Shown piece after piece: positions 33,814 through 44,355 of a DNA stretch of 64,000 nucleotides. Every line of letters begins with the position of its first letter. Position 1 is the first letter of the stretch. The stretch is from Erigeron canadensis (taxonomy: Eukaryota > Streptophyta > Magnoliopsida > Asterales > Asteraceae). The translations under genes were made by a program, and so were the position numbers. A model generated the notes under the pieces. That model was not told where the DNA came from. It saw nothing but the letters and a program-made list of their open reading frames with translations, and searched no databases. The stretch lies in NCBI RefSeq assembly GCF_010389155.1, contig NC_057766.1, positions 39,999,516 through 40,063,515 on the forward strand. The letters are read 5' to 3'.

Positions 33814-35614
33814 CAGGAAGAACCACTTCTTCAGAAACAGAGATGGAGCTAGATGATGGACATGAGATTGACGGATTTCTTGCTGATAGAGTATCTGAGG
33901 GAGATGGAGTGAGACAATTTATTGATGATGGAGAAGAGGTGTCTTGTTGAGATGAAGTTGAGCTTTCGAGCAGAGAATTCGTTGAAGATGGAGATCCAAT
34001 TTCAGAGTGAGTAGGTTCTGCTGGTGAAGGAGAGTCATGATAAAATTCATCAAACACTGTGTCTAACTCTTCAGTGGTTGGACATGGGAAATTGTGAGAA
34101 TGATCAGATCCTGATTTAGGGGGTTGAGCTGGAGTTGGAACAGAGGATGTTGAAAAATGATGATCTAGGAGCATTCCAGATACTTCATCAAATTTGACAT
34201 TCACTCTTTCTTTCACTTTCTTGGTTCTGCGATTATAGACACGATAAGCAATGGATTCACGTGAATAACCAATGAAATAAGCCTCATCTCCATTTGGTTC
34301 AAATTTTCCAAGATTGTCATGGTCATTGAGAACATAGCACACACATCCAAAGATATGAAAATAATTCACATTTGGTTTTCTCTTGTTGATGACTTCATAT
34401 GGAGTTTTGTCGAATCGCTTATTGATAATTGATCTATTTTGAGTGAAGCATGTTGTGGCAACGGCTTCGGCCCATAGATTAGGAGGAAGTCGAGAGTGAG
34501 CAAGCATGGTTCTTGCAGCTTCAACAAGTGTGCGATTACGACGTTCAACCACTCCATTTTGTTGTGGAGTTCGTGCAGCGGAGAATTGATGAGAGATACC
34601 GACTGAAGTGAAAAATGACTCGAGTGTCGCGTTTTTGAACTCGGTACCATTGTCAGATCGAACGGAACGAACAGTAATTTGAAGATTAACTTGAGTCCGT
34701 TTTATAAAGTCAATAATGATTTGAGGAGCTTCACTTTTCTCACGAAGAAAGTAGACCCACGTGTAACGAGAATAGTCATCAACGATAACAAGAATGTATC
34801 GTTTACCATGAATGCTTTGAACACGCATAGGACCACATAAGTCCATGTGAAGAAGATGAAGAGGAGCATCAGTGCTCAGATGTTTCTTTGGTCTGTGAGA
34901 CGCCCTTTTTAGTTTGCCAATAGCACATGCTGAACACACATGATTGATGTCGTACTTGAAGTCAGGCAGTCCTTCTACAAGTTGTTTATCAACAAGAGCA
35001 TTGATGGTATGGAAGTTGAGATGAGACAGGCATCTATGCCATAACCAAGATTGTTGAGCACAAGCTTTTGAGAGAAGACAAATTTCAGAGGAAGGTGATG
35101 GAATGTTATTGAGATCGATAGTAAATAGGTTGTCATCTCGAGAGCCAGTCAGAATATCTACCCCTTCTTCAGTTTGCACTCTACATTCATGGCGTCTAAA
35201 AAGAACTTGGAGATTATTGTCACAAAATTGACCAACACTGAAGAGATTGTGACCAAGACCTTCCACATATGAGACACGTTTTATAGTGATCCCATTTTGA
35301 ATGATGTCACCATAACCAAGTATTGGAGCAATATGATCATTTCCAAAACGAACTGTGCCCATGAACTTTTCAACAAAATTCTGAAGAATAGATCTGTTAC
35401 CAGTCATGTGTCTGGAACATCCGGAGTCGATATACCAGACACAAATGAAGAATTCCTGACAAAACAGGAAGTATTGGTTTAGGTCCCCACATGAACTGGG
35501 TCCATTGGTGGTTAGAGGTAAAATATGCAGAATAATTAAATGATGTATAATTATGAAAAAGAACAAACCATGCATATTTAAATTAAAGAAACAAATAGTA
35601 AACACATAAAACAT
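33668..35614 (-). pseudogene. Copia protease tail, GAG-pre-integrase and integrase
   Basis: The 648-residue frame contains the protease motif DSGCSRHMTG, the GAG-pre-integrase LWHRCLSHLNFHTI with CSACAIGKLKR, and an integrase core with HMDLCGP, VRSDNGTEF and QQNGVVERRNRTLVEAA (a complete D-D-E set). A Ser/Pro-rich linker leads into RT. This part has stayed open, while the RT part has decayed. Confidence 0.92.
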
Positions 35615-35823
35615 TCATACATTTATTAAAGAAACAAAACACGTTCACTTAGTTCAAACGAGGATTACAAATTACAGACATTTAAAATTGTTTCAAAAGA
35701 AGAGAGATTAAATAGAACTAGTCCTACAAGACTTGGGATTATCTAAAGAATTAGTCCTACGAACTCTCCACACTTGTTTCACAGGAGTTGACTCTTTATC
35801 ATGCTCGACTCTCCTAGATGCAG

Positions 35824-38800
35824 CTAAGTGTCTATCTTTAGGGAGCCATTTACTTCGCAATCTAAGCACAAGTCACCTGAAACATGAAAAGTTTTTAGGT
35901 TAGATGAAAACTGCTTAAAGTGGGTTGTTCTCGATTGCCTTTTAGGTGTGGGATGGATGGATGTTGACTGTTTTTTAGTGTTCAAAGGGAACCAACAGTA
36001 CTGATCTTGACATCTGGTGACCTTCCCAGAATCATCTTTAATAACAGTGAGTTTAGGTTTGGGTAGATGAGTTTTGGTAAAGCTAGGGTACTTTCTATCC
36101 TTTGGTTGTTGTGACAGTTTCATTTTGGTAAGTTTTCTTTTTGGTGATGAGGTGTTAGGTTTGACAGGAGTGTTTGAAGAGTTAATTGTCTTTGTGGTAT
36201 TGTCGGAGAGCTTCAGGTTTGAACTAGTGGTTTTTCTCCGTGTTGTCTTCCTTGGTAAATAAGTGGCTGGTATGGGGTATTTGTTGGGAGTCTTTCTTAA
36301 TAAGGGATCTTCCTTTTTCTCCTTGTTAACAAATTTTCTTTCCAATTCAAGATCATAAGTGTTATTTTCTTCCAAGAAGTTGTTAAGATCCAGGAGGTTT
36401 GAAAGATCTAAGTCAGACTTTGGGTTCTTTTGATCGGGTTCTTTAGTTACACTAGGGACATTGGTCTTTGAGGACATCGAAGTCTCATTGAATGACTTTG
36501 TTGCTTTGACATTTGGTAACTCAGGTTTGTAACCATTTAGTTCTTTGATGATTTTGCAATATCGCCATTCTTTAGTTGCAAAAATGGTTGATTTATTTTG
36601 AAAAACCTTTTTGTCTTGTTGATGAGAGTCATATATGGCGATTTTGCTTTGCTTTTCCTTTTCTAAAGCTTTTGTCAATGCAACAATTTCATTCAAGTAG
36701 ACTTGAACTTGAATGGATGTTTCAGTTGATTGAGCTGACGAAGGAGTAGTATCAGTGGAAGTATCCAAAGTACGAGTTACTTTCAAAAATTTTGAGAAAG
36801 GACCAGACTGTAGTAACTTTGACGCCTTTTCCTTGTCATTATTTGCAAAAGCTTGAAGTACGATGTTTTTATACTCCACTTTTATCTTAAGTTTATTAAC
36901 TTCAGTTAAAAGGTTTAAACGTTGAATACTTTCAAGTTCAAATCTTTTGGTAACAGAATCAATTTCACTTAGATAAGATTGAGTTTCTTCAGAAAATTGA
37001 AGTGGTCCAGTATTAAAAACATTTGAAAAGAAATGTTCAGATTGATCCAATGAGACTTTTCCTTCTTCATCATGGTCATTGTAATTCATACTGTCTTGTT
37101 CGGTTTGGGTGGCAGCATTATAGGTCTTAACATGATCCCAGTTAGTTTGCACAGAAGCATCAATACATTCACTAGTACTACTAACAGAAGAGCAAGGTGT
37201 GGGATTCAAGACAACACATACTGGACAGTTAAGATCGTAACAGTCATAGACAACACTGGATGTTTGAAATTCAATATCAGGGACATCTTTGTTATAGTGA
37301 TTTTGAGACAAAAGAGCATCTATCACTCTTTGTTTCTCATTTAATGTTTGTTTCAATTCTTCTATTTTTTTTTCCAAAACACTTTGTGGAATGTATGGTC
37401 GAACTGGAGCTGGTTTTGGAGGAATTATTTCCTTTTTAGATTTGGACTCACATGACTGCTCAACAGTTGGTATATCAGTTGAGCTTTCATTTGAGTTTTC
37501 ATCTAATTCGACAATTATAACCGAGTGTTTTTTGTTTTTAGGACAAAGTGAAAGATTAAACAAATCATATGAATCATTGATGTGATCATAGTTAATTTTA
37601 ACTTCACATTTGGATAATTGTTCTTCTGTATCAAAATCATTATAACAGGGTCGGACAAATTGACTGAGCAGACCATACCGCATCATGTTCTCATCATACA
37701 GGGGTGGTACAATGAGTTGTCCAGTGAGTAAGTTCTTTGGATCTTCAAGTCCTAACCCTTTAGTGAAATCTTCAAAATCTCTTGGTTTGTTTAAAAAGAT
37801 TTGCTTGTTGGATTGATCAATTCTGTAAACCTTAACTTTATAAAACTTGACTTCATCAATGAGTTCATCAATTTTATGTTCGAGTTTTTGGTTTTGAGAA
37901 TCTTTGATGCAACATGCATGATTTAAATCAGAAATTTGATTTTGTAATTCTTTCACTGTAGGGTTGGAATCGTTGAACTTGGACTGAAGAGCTGCAAGAT
38001 CCTCGGTCAAAGCATTTGCTCTAAACATTTCATTTGATTGTGCAATTTTTAAGTCTTTGATGATTTGGTTTAGTTCAAATACTTTGAGCTCAAGTTCTTG
38101 ATTGGAAGGAAGTAATTCAGAAGAAGTAGTAAAAGAAACCGATGCATTACTGGTTGTAAATTCTTTAAAATCCTTTTGAAGAGTGTTAAAATCTTGTTTG
38201 ACTTTAGTTAAAGAATTTTCCTTTTCTTGTAAAGCATAGGTTAATTTTGCAACTTCTTCCTTCAATGAGACGTTTGTAAAATCAGTTTGTTCACAATTGT
38301 TCACTAAATGAGCAAGATCATATTTAGGGATATGACATACCTCATCATCATCAGATTCTGAACTGTTACCTTCTTCTTCAAGCTCTTTGGATCGTTTGAT
38401 TTTGGTCATGAAGCAAACGTTTGCAGCCAGTTCCTCAGTTTCTTCTTCTGACAGATGCAACCACTGATCGTCCTCTGCAAGAAGTGCAACTCCACTTTCT
38501 TGTTGCTTAACAAGCAAGAGTTTATTCTGATAATAAGTAGAATTCTTCTTCTTTGGTTTGGGACAATGGATAGCAAAATGTCCTGTTTGACCACAATTGT
38601 AACATCTCTTGTCTTCAGGCTTCTTTTCCAGAATCTTCTTTTCAAAAGACTTTGGAGCATCAAATTTCTTTTCAGGTACAGCATTCTCAGACGGGGTGTG
38701 AAACTTTGGTGATTGATTGTTACGAGCATAAGAGGACACTGAAGATGTACGAAGTTGATTATTTGTTGGCTTCTTGTTGAAGTACTTTGTCTTGAAAGAT

Positions 38801-39006
38801 CGGGTGAAACATGCCGAGTCATTGTACCATTGTTGTTCCTTGTCATCCAACTCAGAGGCATTGATATTGCAAGAATCAAGATCTGGAATGATATTAGCAG
38901 CATTGGAATTGAAGAGTGGATGAGTCATTCTGTTAGCAACTAAAGCAAAAGGATCTGAAATGAGTTGTTCAAGAGGAGGCTTGTTTTGCCTTGACATCAC
39001 GAACAT
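35824..39006 (-). CDS. Long Copia frame: gag C-terminus, zinc knuckle and ~900-residue extension
   Basis: The frame of 1,060 residues starts one frame away from gag and overlaps it by 38 bp (residues NKPPLEQLISDPFALVANR continue gag), so a single frameshift split one reading frame. The zinc knuckle CYNCGQTGHFAIHC is near residues 135-148. It is followed by charged, Gln/Glu/Lys-rich stretches with coiled-coil-like heptads, and a basic Ser/Thr/Pro/Lys-rich tail near the end. A short spacer (35615-35823) with stops follows before the protease. The extension has no enzyme motif that I recognise. It is longer than the usual gag-to-protease spacing in Copia. Confidence 0.75.
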   Translation of the reverse strand: MFVMSRQNKPPLEQLISDPFALVANRMTHPLFNSNAANIIPDLDSCNINASELDDKEQQWYNDSACFTRSFKTKYFNKKPTNNQLRTSSVSSYARNNQSPKFHTPSENAVPEKKFDAPKSFEKKILEKKPEDKRCYNCGQTGHFAIHCPKPKKKNSTYYQNKLLLVKQQESGVALLAEDDQWLHLSEEETEELAANVCFMTKIKRSKELEEEGNSSESDDDEVCHIPKYDLAHLVNNCEQTDFTNVSLKEEVAKLTYALQEKENSLTKVKQDFNTLQKDFKEFTTSNASVSFTTSSELLPSNQELELKVFELNQIIKDLKIAQSNEMFRANALTEDLAALQSKFNDSNPTVKELQNQISDLNHACCIKDSQNQKLEHKIDELIDEVKFYKVKVYRIDQSNKQIFLNKPRDFEDFTKGLGLEDPKNLLTGQLIVPPLYDENMMRYGLLSQFVRPCYNDFDTEEQLSKCEVKINYDHINDSYDLFNLSLCPKNKKHSVIIVELDENSNESSTDIPTVEQSCESKSKKEIIPPKPAPVRPYIPQSVLEKKIEELKQTLNEKQRVIDALLSQNHYNKDVPDIEFQTSSVVYDCYDLNCPVCVVLNPTPCSSVSSTSECIDASVQTNWDHVKTYNAATQTEQDSMNYNDHDEEGKVSLDQSEHFFSNVFNTGPLQFSEETQSYLSEIDSVTKRFELESIQRLNLLTEVNKLKIKVEYKNIVLQAFANNDKEKASKLLQSGPFSKFLKVTRTLDTSTDTTPSSAQSTETSIQVQVYLNEIVALTKALEKEKQSKIAIYDSHQQDKKVFQNKSTIFATKEWRYCKIIKELNGYKPELPNVKATKSFNETSMSSKTNVPSVTKEPDQKNPKSDLDLSNLLDLNNFLEENNTYDLELERKFVNKEKKEDPLLRKTPNKYPIPATYLPRKTTRRKTTSSNLKLSDNTTKTINSSNTPVKPNTSSPKRKLTKMKLSQQPKDRKYPSFTKTHLPKPKLTVIKDDSGKVTRCQDQYCWFPLNTKKQSTSIHPTPKRQSRTTHFKQFSSNLKTFHVSGDLCLDCEVNGSLKIDT

Positions 39007-39634
39007 TGAGCTTCAACTTCTCATACAGAGTGTGAATGGTAAGATCCTTAAAGTCAGAATGTTGGTTTAGTTGAGTACCATACTCATGCCAGACAGGATC
39101 AAGATAGTTCAAGAATTTGATCTTCAATTCCATCTCAGTCTTCTTAACCTTCTCTTTTCTTAAAGCATTAATGACAGTGCAAAAACGAGTGTAGGCATCT
39201 AGAAGAGATTCACCCTTTTCTTGTTTAAAGGTTTCATATAGATGAAGAACATTTGAGAGGCGAATGGTGGATAAGAGATCAGATCCTTGAAGTTGTCTTT
39301 CTAATTCATCCCAGATGTCCTTTGCAGTGTCATATGAGTCTACATTACAGTAGATATCATTTGGAAGTGCCATGTAGAGATGATATAAAGCAAGATTATC
39401 ACCTTGAGTTCTGTTTCTTTGAGTAGTATTCCAACTCTCAGTGGGAAGGGGTTCTTTGGTGACTGGATTGATGTGTTCAAATGGACCATCATTGATTGAA
39501 GCAAGGATATCAGTCCCCAGAGGTTGTTTCTTAATCCAGTTCAAGAATCTATTCCTCCAGAGTGGGTAACAGTCACGATACAGTACAGGAGGTCTTGATT
39601 CGTTACCAAGAATTAAAGAATCTTGAGAAGCCAT
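38969..39634 (-). CDS. Copia gag N-terminal frame
   Basis: 221 residues start MASQDSLILGNESRPPVLY. Features typical of plant Copia gag (DUF4219/UBN2 region) follow: YPLWRNRFLNWI, AKDIWDELERQLQGS and ESLLDAYTRFCTVINAL. The frame ends prematurely at the overlap with the next frame. The capsid-forming role is inferred from the family. Confidence 0.85.
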   Translation of the reverse strand: MASQDSLILGNESRPPVLYRDCYPLWRNRFLNWIKKQPLGTDILASINDGPFEHINPVTKEPLPTESWNTTQRNRTQGDNLALYHLYMALPNDIYCNVDSYDTAKDIWDELERQLQGSDLLSTIRLSNVLHLYETFKQEKGESLLDAYTRFCTVINALRKEKVKKTEMELKIKFLNYLDPVWHEYGTQLNQHSDFKDLTIHTLYEKLKLNVRDVKAKQASS

Positions 39635-39720
39635 TGTTCAGAAAAGAAGAATCGATTGTAAGTCTGGTAAAATTTGGACAGAGTAACTTTTCCTAGAAAT
39701 TGATGAAAAGAAAGACAAAT

Positions 39721-40380
39721 ACCGGTTTTGATGTAAACCAGGTATTTCAACACACAACACCAACTGAAGTCAACTAAAACCGGTTTTGAAAATAAAAGAA
39801 CTAATACCGGAATTGGTTCATGAGGGACAAATACCGGTTTTCAAATGAAAAATTGAGCAGAATCTCGGTTTATCAAAGTAAACAATAGAAGAACAAATAC
39901 CGGTTTTGGAGTAAACCAGGTATTCTCACTTTCAATCTCAATCAACAGTCAAAACCCGTACTAATACCGGTATTCAGTGAATAAGAGTACTAATACCGGT
40001 TTTCAGCGACATACTCGAAGATATTAACTAAGTGAATAATAAGGGAACAAATACCGGTTTTGGTATAAACCAGGTATTATTAAAGATAAAGGAAATAGCA
40101 AAGATAATCAACTAACTGATACCGGTATTCTGATGATCTTCAGAAAAACCGGTTTTCAAGAGGTTAGTTATTGATTATGAGTAGCCTTTGATTATCTGTG
40201 AATAAAGTAACCAATACCGGTTTTGGTGTAAACCAGGTATTATGATTAAAGACAAGAACAGAAGACAGATAAACCCGGTAATGAATCCCGGTTTTAGAAC
40301 ATGTAACAAACTGATGAATTCCGGTTTTATAACTTCTATTCGGAAAATCTGAAAAACCGGTATTGAATTCCGGTTTTCAG
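39721..40380 (-). repeat. Copia untranslated leader with repeated ACCGGT motifs
   Basis: Between the primer binding site and gag the hexamer ACCGGT occurs eleven times (39721, 39778, 39833, 39899, 39966, 39995, 40053, 40121, 40148, 40216, 40356), plus near matches. Most are ATACCGGTTTT or ATACCGGTATT. Four sit in a longer unit, ATACCGGTTTTGG-like then TAAACCAGGTATT. ACCGGT is palindromic and AATACCTGG/AATACCGG is a variant of it, so local hairpins are possible. Confidence 0.85.
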
Positions 40381-40457
40381 AACAGTGAATGAAAAACACA
40401 ATTTAGCACAAACAATGAACAAAATCAAGCCATGGATCTTTCACACGATGTGATTTT

Positions 40458-40469
40458 GCTCTGATACCA
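40458..40469 (-). other. Primer binding site, initiator tRNA-Met
   Basis: The minus strand reads TGGTATCAGAGC, complementary to the 3' end of plant initiator tRNA-Met. It lies two bases after the end of the 5' LTR, as expected for Copia. Confidence 0.9.
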
Positions 40470-40471
40470 AA

Positions 40472-40759
40472 TGTAAACTATGTTAAAATGTGTAATGAAC
40501 CTTTAAGTGAAAAGAGAATGTAGGTTTTGATAGAGAATATAGGTATTAGAACAAGCAATAATTATTTGGTCAAAAGGTTATTTTTTTCATTTCATGAGAG
40601 AGTTTATATATGCTTATAATTTACATATAAACCCCTTAACTAATTACAAACAAGTACATGATTAATTATAAGACAAACCCTTAATCTAAACATATTAAAC
40701 ACCAAGGACATATTAAATACAAGTTTACAAAATATGCACTACAAAATATAAAGTTAACA
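40472..40759 (-). repeat. Copia 5' LTR (288 bp)
   Basis: On the minus strand it begins TGTTAACTTTATA and ends AACATAGTTTACA. This gives TG...CA ends with the short inverted repeat TGT.AAC/GTT.ACA, directly next to the primer binding site. The 3' copy is not in the window, so the outer boundary is set by the TG end alone. Confidence 0.75.
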
Positions 40760-41520
40760 CTTTCCACACGTTATTATTATTAGTACTATATATATAGGAT
40801 TGATCTGCAACTTTTGAGGTCACTCTCTTCTGTGTAGCTACCTTACCTAGGATGTGGTAATATAACACGTACGTCTTGTATTATATGGACTACTAGCTAG
40901 TACTCAGTATGTAAATGTACAAAAACAACGTACCGGTAATACTATTAATTCAAATTCTAATCAATCGAATAAAGCTTATTAAAGACATAAGTGAGTATAT
41001 ATGATGGGAAAATTAAAATCCAAAATTCTTATTGGAATCAAAGAAAATGCAAAAGAAAAGATAAGGAGGCCAATTAATCTGGAATTGGCAAAATATATAG
41101 GTATATAGCGGGACGCTTAATGTAACAACGCGGATAGAATTGATAACGAGGACGTTTGTCCTCTCATTATTCATCAAAGACTCTCCGAGTTTTGTTTAAT
41201 TAGTTTCTGGATTAATTTGTAGACGATATTGGGGTTTACTTTAGCATTGTACGTACATTGGGCATGCAGCCTGTTGGTTCTGATATACTCGTAAAATTTT
41301 GTCTTTTAAACAAAAATATAGAACAAAAGGCGCTGATGAGTATATCAATTAATTTAGGCCAGCCACAACCCGTTAATTGACTGTTGCATGTGACAATAAG
41401 TATCCATCAAATATCAAAGCGTTAGTTGTTTTGAAGGCGAGTTAATGCACCCGTTAACTAGTCGTCTAAATCCACCTATATATGCGTCACCATTACACAC
41501 GTACATATTTATATGGGTCC
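40760..41520. other. Intergenic region between Copia LTR and hAT element
   Basis: AT-rich sequence without an ORF or recognised repeat. I see nothing that I can name. Confidence 0.4.
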
Positions 41521-41528
41521 TTTAACAT

Positions 41529-43419
41529 TAATGTTTTAAAAACCGGACCAGACATTGAACTGGTCTTATAATATTTTACAGGTCGGATCGGTTGAACCGA
41601 AGTTGGACGGTTTTTATTATATAATATTGTAATAAATTTATTTATTTGTATACCAACTATTATAAAAAACACAATAATTTACAAAGAATACATAATAATA
41701 TATAGAGAAAATCGCGACAATAGCCAATTTTCGTTGCGATCATACTAAAATAGCCAAGGTTTTTCGGATTATCACAAAATAGCCAACAATATCGCAACAA
41801 AAAATGAAAATCGCAAAAAAAAAGGCGAAATTGTAACAAAAAATGCCAAAATCGCAACAAAAAATGAAAATTGCAACAAAAATCGTGAAATCGCAACTCG
41901 TAACTCGCAATTATATTAGACATGAATACAAACTTCAAATAAGTCCTAAACTTTCATTAATTTTAAAAACACAATACACCTAAATAAAACATAACATTTA
42001 TTTAAAACATAAAACATTAAGAAATTAAAATATACAAAACATTAACCTACAACACAAATACACCTTGGAGCATTTCATCATAGCTGCCAAACCAGTTTAT
42101 GAGATGAAGAAATAAGTTTGTATTTTAATAATGTAATCTACGAACTATTATTATGTATTTATTAAGTTTGTAATGTTTTTTATGTATTTGTGTTGTAGGT
42201 TAATATTTTGTGTGTTTTAATTTCTTAATGTTTTATGTTTTAAATAAATGTTATATTTTATTTAGTTGTATTGTGTTTTTAAAATTAATGAAAGTTTAGG
42301 GTTTATTTGAAGTTTTGTATTCATGTCTAATATAATAAACTATTATCCTTTAAAAAAAAATCAAAGTCAAACCGTTGCAAACTGTGATTTCGCGTTTTTT
42401 ATTGCGCTTTCCATTTTTTGTTGCGATTTTGGCATTTTTGTTGCGATTTTGGCAATTTTTGTTGCGATTTCGCGTTTTTTTGCGATTTTCATTTTTTGTT
42501 GCGATTTTGTTGGCTAGTTTGTGATAATCCGAAAAACTTTGGCTATTTTGGTACAATCGCAACGAAAATTGGTTATTGTCACGATTTTCTCTAATATATA
42601 TTATGCTCTCTATTGCAATCCCGATTAAGACAACATAAAATAAAACTTATTTGCGAATAATTTACCCATTTCAATAACTAATTGATGTTCCAAAATAATA
42701 TTAAAAAAAAAAAAAACTAACTTGTAAAATCAACTTTTCGTGGGGTATAACAATATAACCAATATTTTATGAGTATATATTTTCTTTATACTGCACACAT
42801 TTTTTGTAAATTTATGAGATTCATTTCCAATATAGTTTGTGAAAAAAGAAAGGAAAAAAAAAGGTCTTGCACATATATGCCAATCACGTGACTATACAAT
42901 ACAACCCTTTAACCATTTTCGGTTTTCCTATAATCCAAACTTAACACACATACGCACACAGTTCAACCAAACAGATTCCGAACAAATTTTGGGTCTTCTT
43001 CATCATCGATATTCGCCGCCGTCCTCCAGATCCAACTTCCACTAGCGACTGTCGACTGTTCTTCATCATCGTCGTCGTTTTTCACCATCACATGTTTCTT
43101 CACCATCGTCTTCGACTGTTCTTCACCATCGTCTTCGTTGACTGTTCTTCGGTCTTCACCATCACACGTTTCTTCTATAAAAAAAAAAAAACCCACCGTC
43201 GTCAATCTTCAGATCTACAAGCCATTCGCTTGTTTTTCCGGCAAAGTCTTTACTTGTTTGACCATTTGAGCGGGTTGATAGAGGTTCAAAACAGCCCGGT
43301 TCGCTCCGACACACGCGGTTTACCCCGTTTTGATCCGGTTCACTTTCGTTGAACAAACCGGGAGCTATTGAGCCGGAAACCTCAAAAATCCGGTCAGACC
43401 GGCCGATTTAAAAACATTG
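41529..43419. mobile_element. Non-autonomous hAT element with 8-bp target duplication
   Basis: The ends TAATGTTTTAAAAACCGGACC and (reverse complement) CAATGTTTTTAAATCGGCCGG form TIRs and fit the hAT rule YARNG. Identical TTTAACAT flanks at 41521-41528 and 43420-43427 give the 8-bp duplication expected for hAT. There is no transposase. A Mutator-like foldback element is nested at 41705-42591. A TTCTTCACCATCGTC-type degenerate repeat lies at about 43045-43170. Confidence 0.85.
41705..42591. mobile_element. Mutator-like foldback element with 9-bp target duplication
   Basis: The ends GAGAAAATCGCGACAATAGCC and (reverse complement) GAGAAAATCGTGACAATAACC begin arms of about 350-400 bp that are inverted copies around a loop near 42070-42180. 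TAATATATA flanks both sides (41696-41704 and 42592-42600). Each arm contains a run of TTGCGATTTT/AAAATCGCAA units. The long TIR plus 9-bp duplication is typical of Mutator-like elements. No transposase is present. Confidence 0.85.
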
Positions 43420-43473
43420 TTTAACATACGCCTAATTGTATTTTCGGAAGGATTTTTCTGATAACAACACTGA

Positions 43474-44046
43474 TAGGGTGTTTGGAATTGAGTTTTGAAT
43501 AAACGAGAGCAAGTACTCGCGTGTTGTGGCGATGTGATGGTGATGGGTCATAGGAGATGATATGTCATAGAGTGTTATAGCCAAATATCTTAGCCGTATG
43601 GGCTCCGACCCCAGATTTAAAAATTCTTCGAAAGTATATCGAATGACATCTCTAATAAAAGAGCATGAAATTTTAAGAACACCCATATAATTTTTATAAT
43701 TTATCGACGTACGGTTTTTGAGATAAAACATTTTGAAAGAATTTGAGGAATAAAATGATTTATAGAGAAGAGAAAAAGTTGTAGGCATTGATATATGGTA
43801 CATTATGTATTATCATGTGTACATTGTTGAAGTTAAAATTTGAAACCCTATTTGCTTTATAATATGGTATAAATTATTTAATTATCGAGTTTTCATAACG
43901 TAGATAACCAGAAAATGCGTTTGTCTGGAGAAGTGATTATTTGCGTTTAGTTAAAGAGGAATCCAATTTTGAAAAAACAGATAAATACATGCTTTTGTTT
44001 TGAAAACGCAAAAATTAATTTCAAAACGCAAACCCAAACACCCTTA
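43474..44046. mobile_element. hAT-like MITE interrupted by Helitron
   Basis: The left end TAGGGTGTTTGGAATTG and right end (reverse complement) TAAGGGTGTTTGGGTTTG are inverted. The right half also has AAAACGCAAA-type sequence common in such MITEs. The Helitron at 43504-43873 sits inside. No 8-bp duplication could be matched. Confidence 0.5.
43504..43873 (-). mobile_element. Short non-autonomous Helitron, copy 2 (370 bp)
   Basis: On the minus strand it begins TTTATACCATATTATAAAGC and ends CGCGAGTACTTGCTCTCG, flanked by A and T. It aligns along its length with 25273-25680. The shared open frame between the two copies is a by-product of this homology, not evidence for a gene. Confidence 0.75.
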
Positions 44047-44355
44047 AAGATTGCAAATAACTTGTATAAAACGCTTGTATTTTTCATATTAACGTCTATC
44101 TCCTAAATTTTATGATAAAAAATACAAATATTTTATGCATTTTCCATATTGTTGTAGTTAAAATGGATCAACGATTATCCAAACTTGTGTTATCGACAAC
44201 ACTTTAGTTCATCGTCGAACCAAAGATTCACGATGATAGTGATAAAATGTTACAGGAATTTGAGAAAAAAATTTGCATTTAAAATGATTAAATTGTGAGT
44301 ACATTATATTTATGGAGTTTTAGCCATCAAAAGTGAAACTTAATAACAAACCGGA

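Larger units (their letters stand above)
32448..40759 (-). mobile_element. Degraded Ty1/Copia LTR retrotransposon, 3' end lost in gap
   Basis: Read on the minus strand the order is 5' LTR (40759-40472), primer binding site (40469-40458), repeat-rich leader, gag, a long extra frame, protease, integrase, reverse transcriptase and RNase H. Integrase before RT defines Copia. Several frameshifts and stops make it non-autonomous. The 3' LTR is absent, so the insertion cannot be dated from LTR divergence. Confidence 0.92.

Noticed and set aside
36074..38943. Several plus-strand frames of 60-90 residues
   Set aside because: Antisense shadows of the Copia gag frame.
42323..43356. Small frames rich in Phe, Ala, Ile or Asn, Lys
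   Set aside because: Translations of the TTGCGATTTT array and of the TTC/CACC simple repeats in the hAT element.
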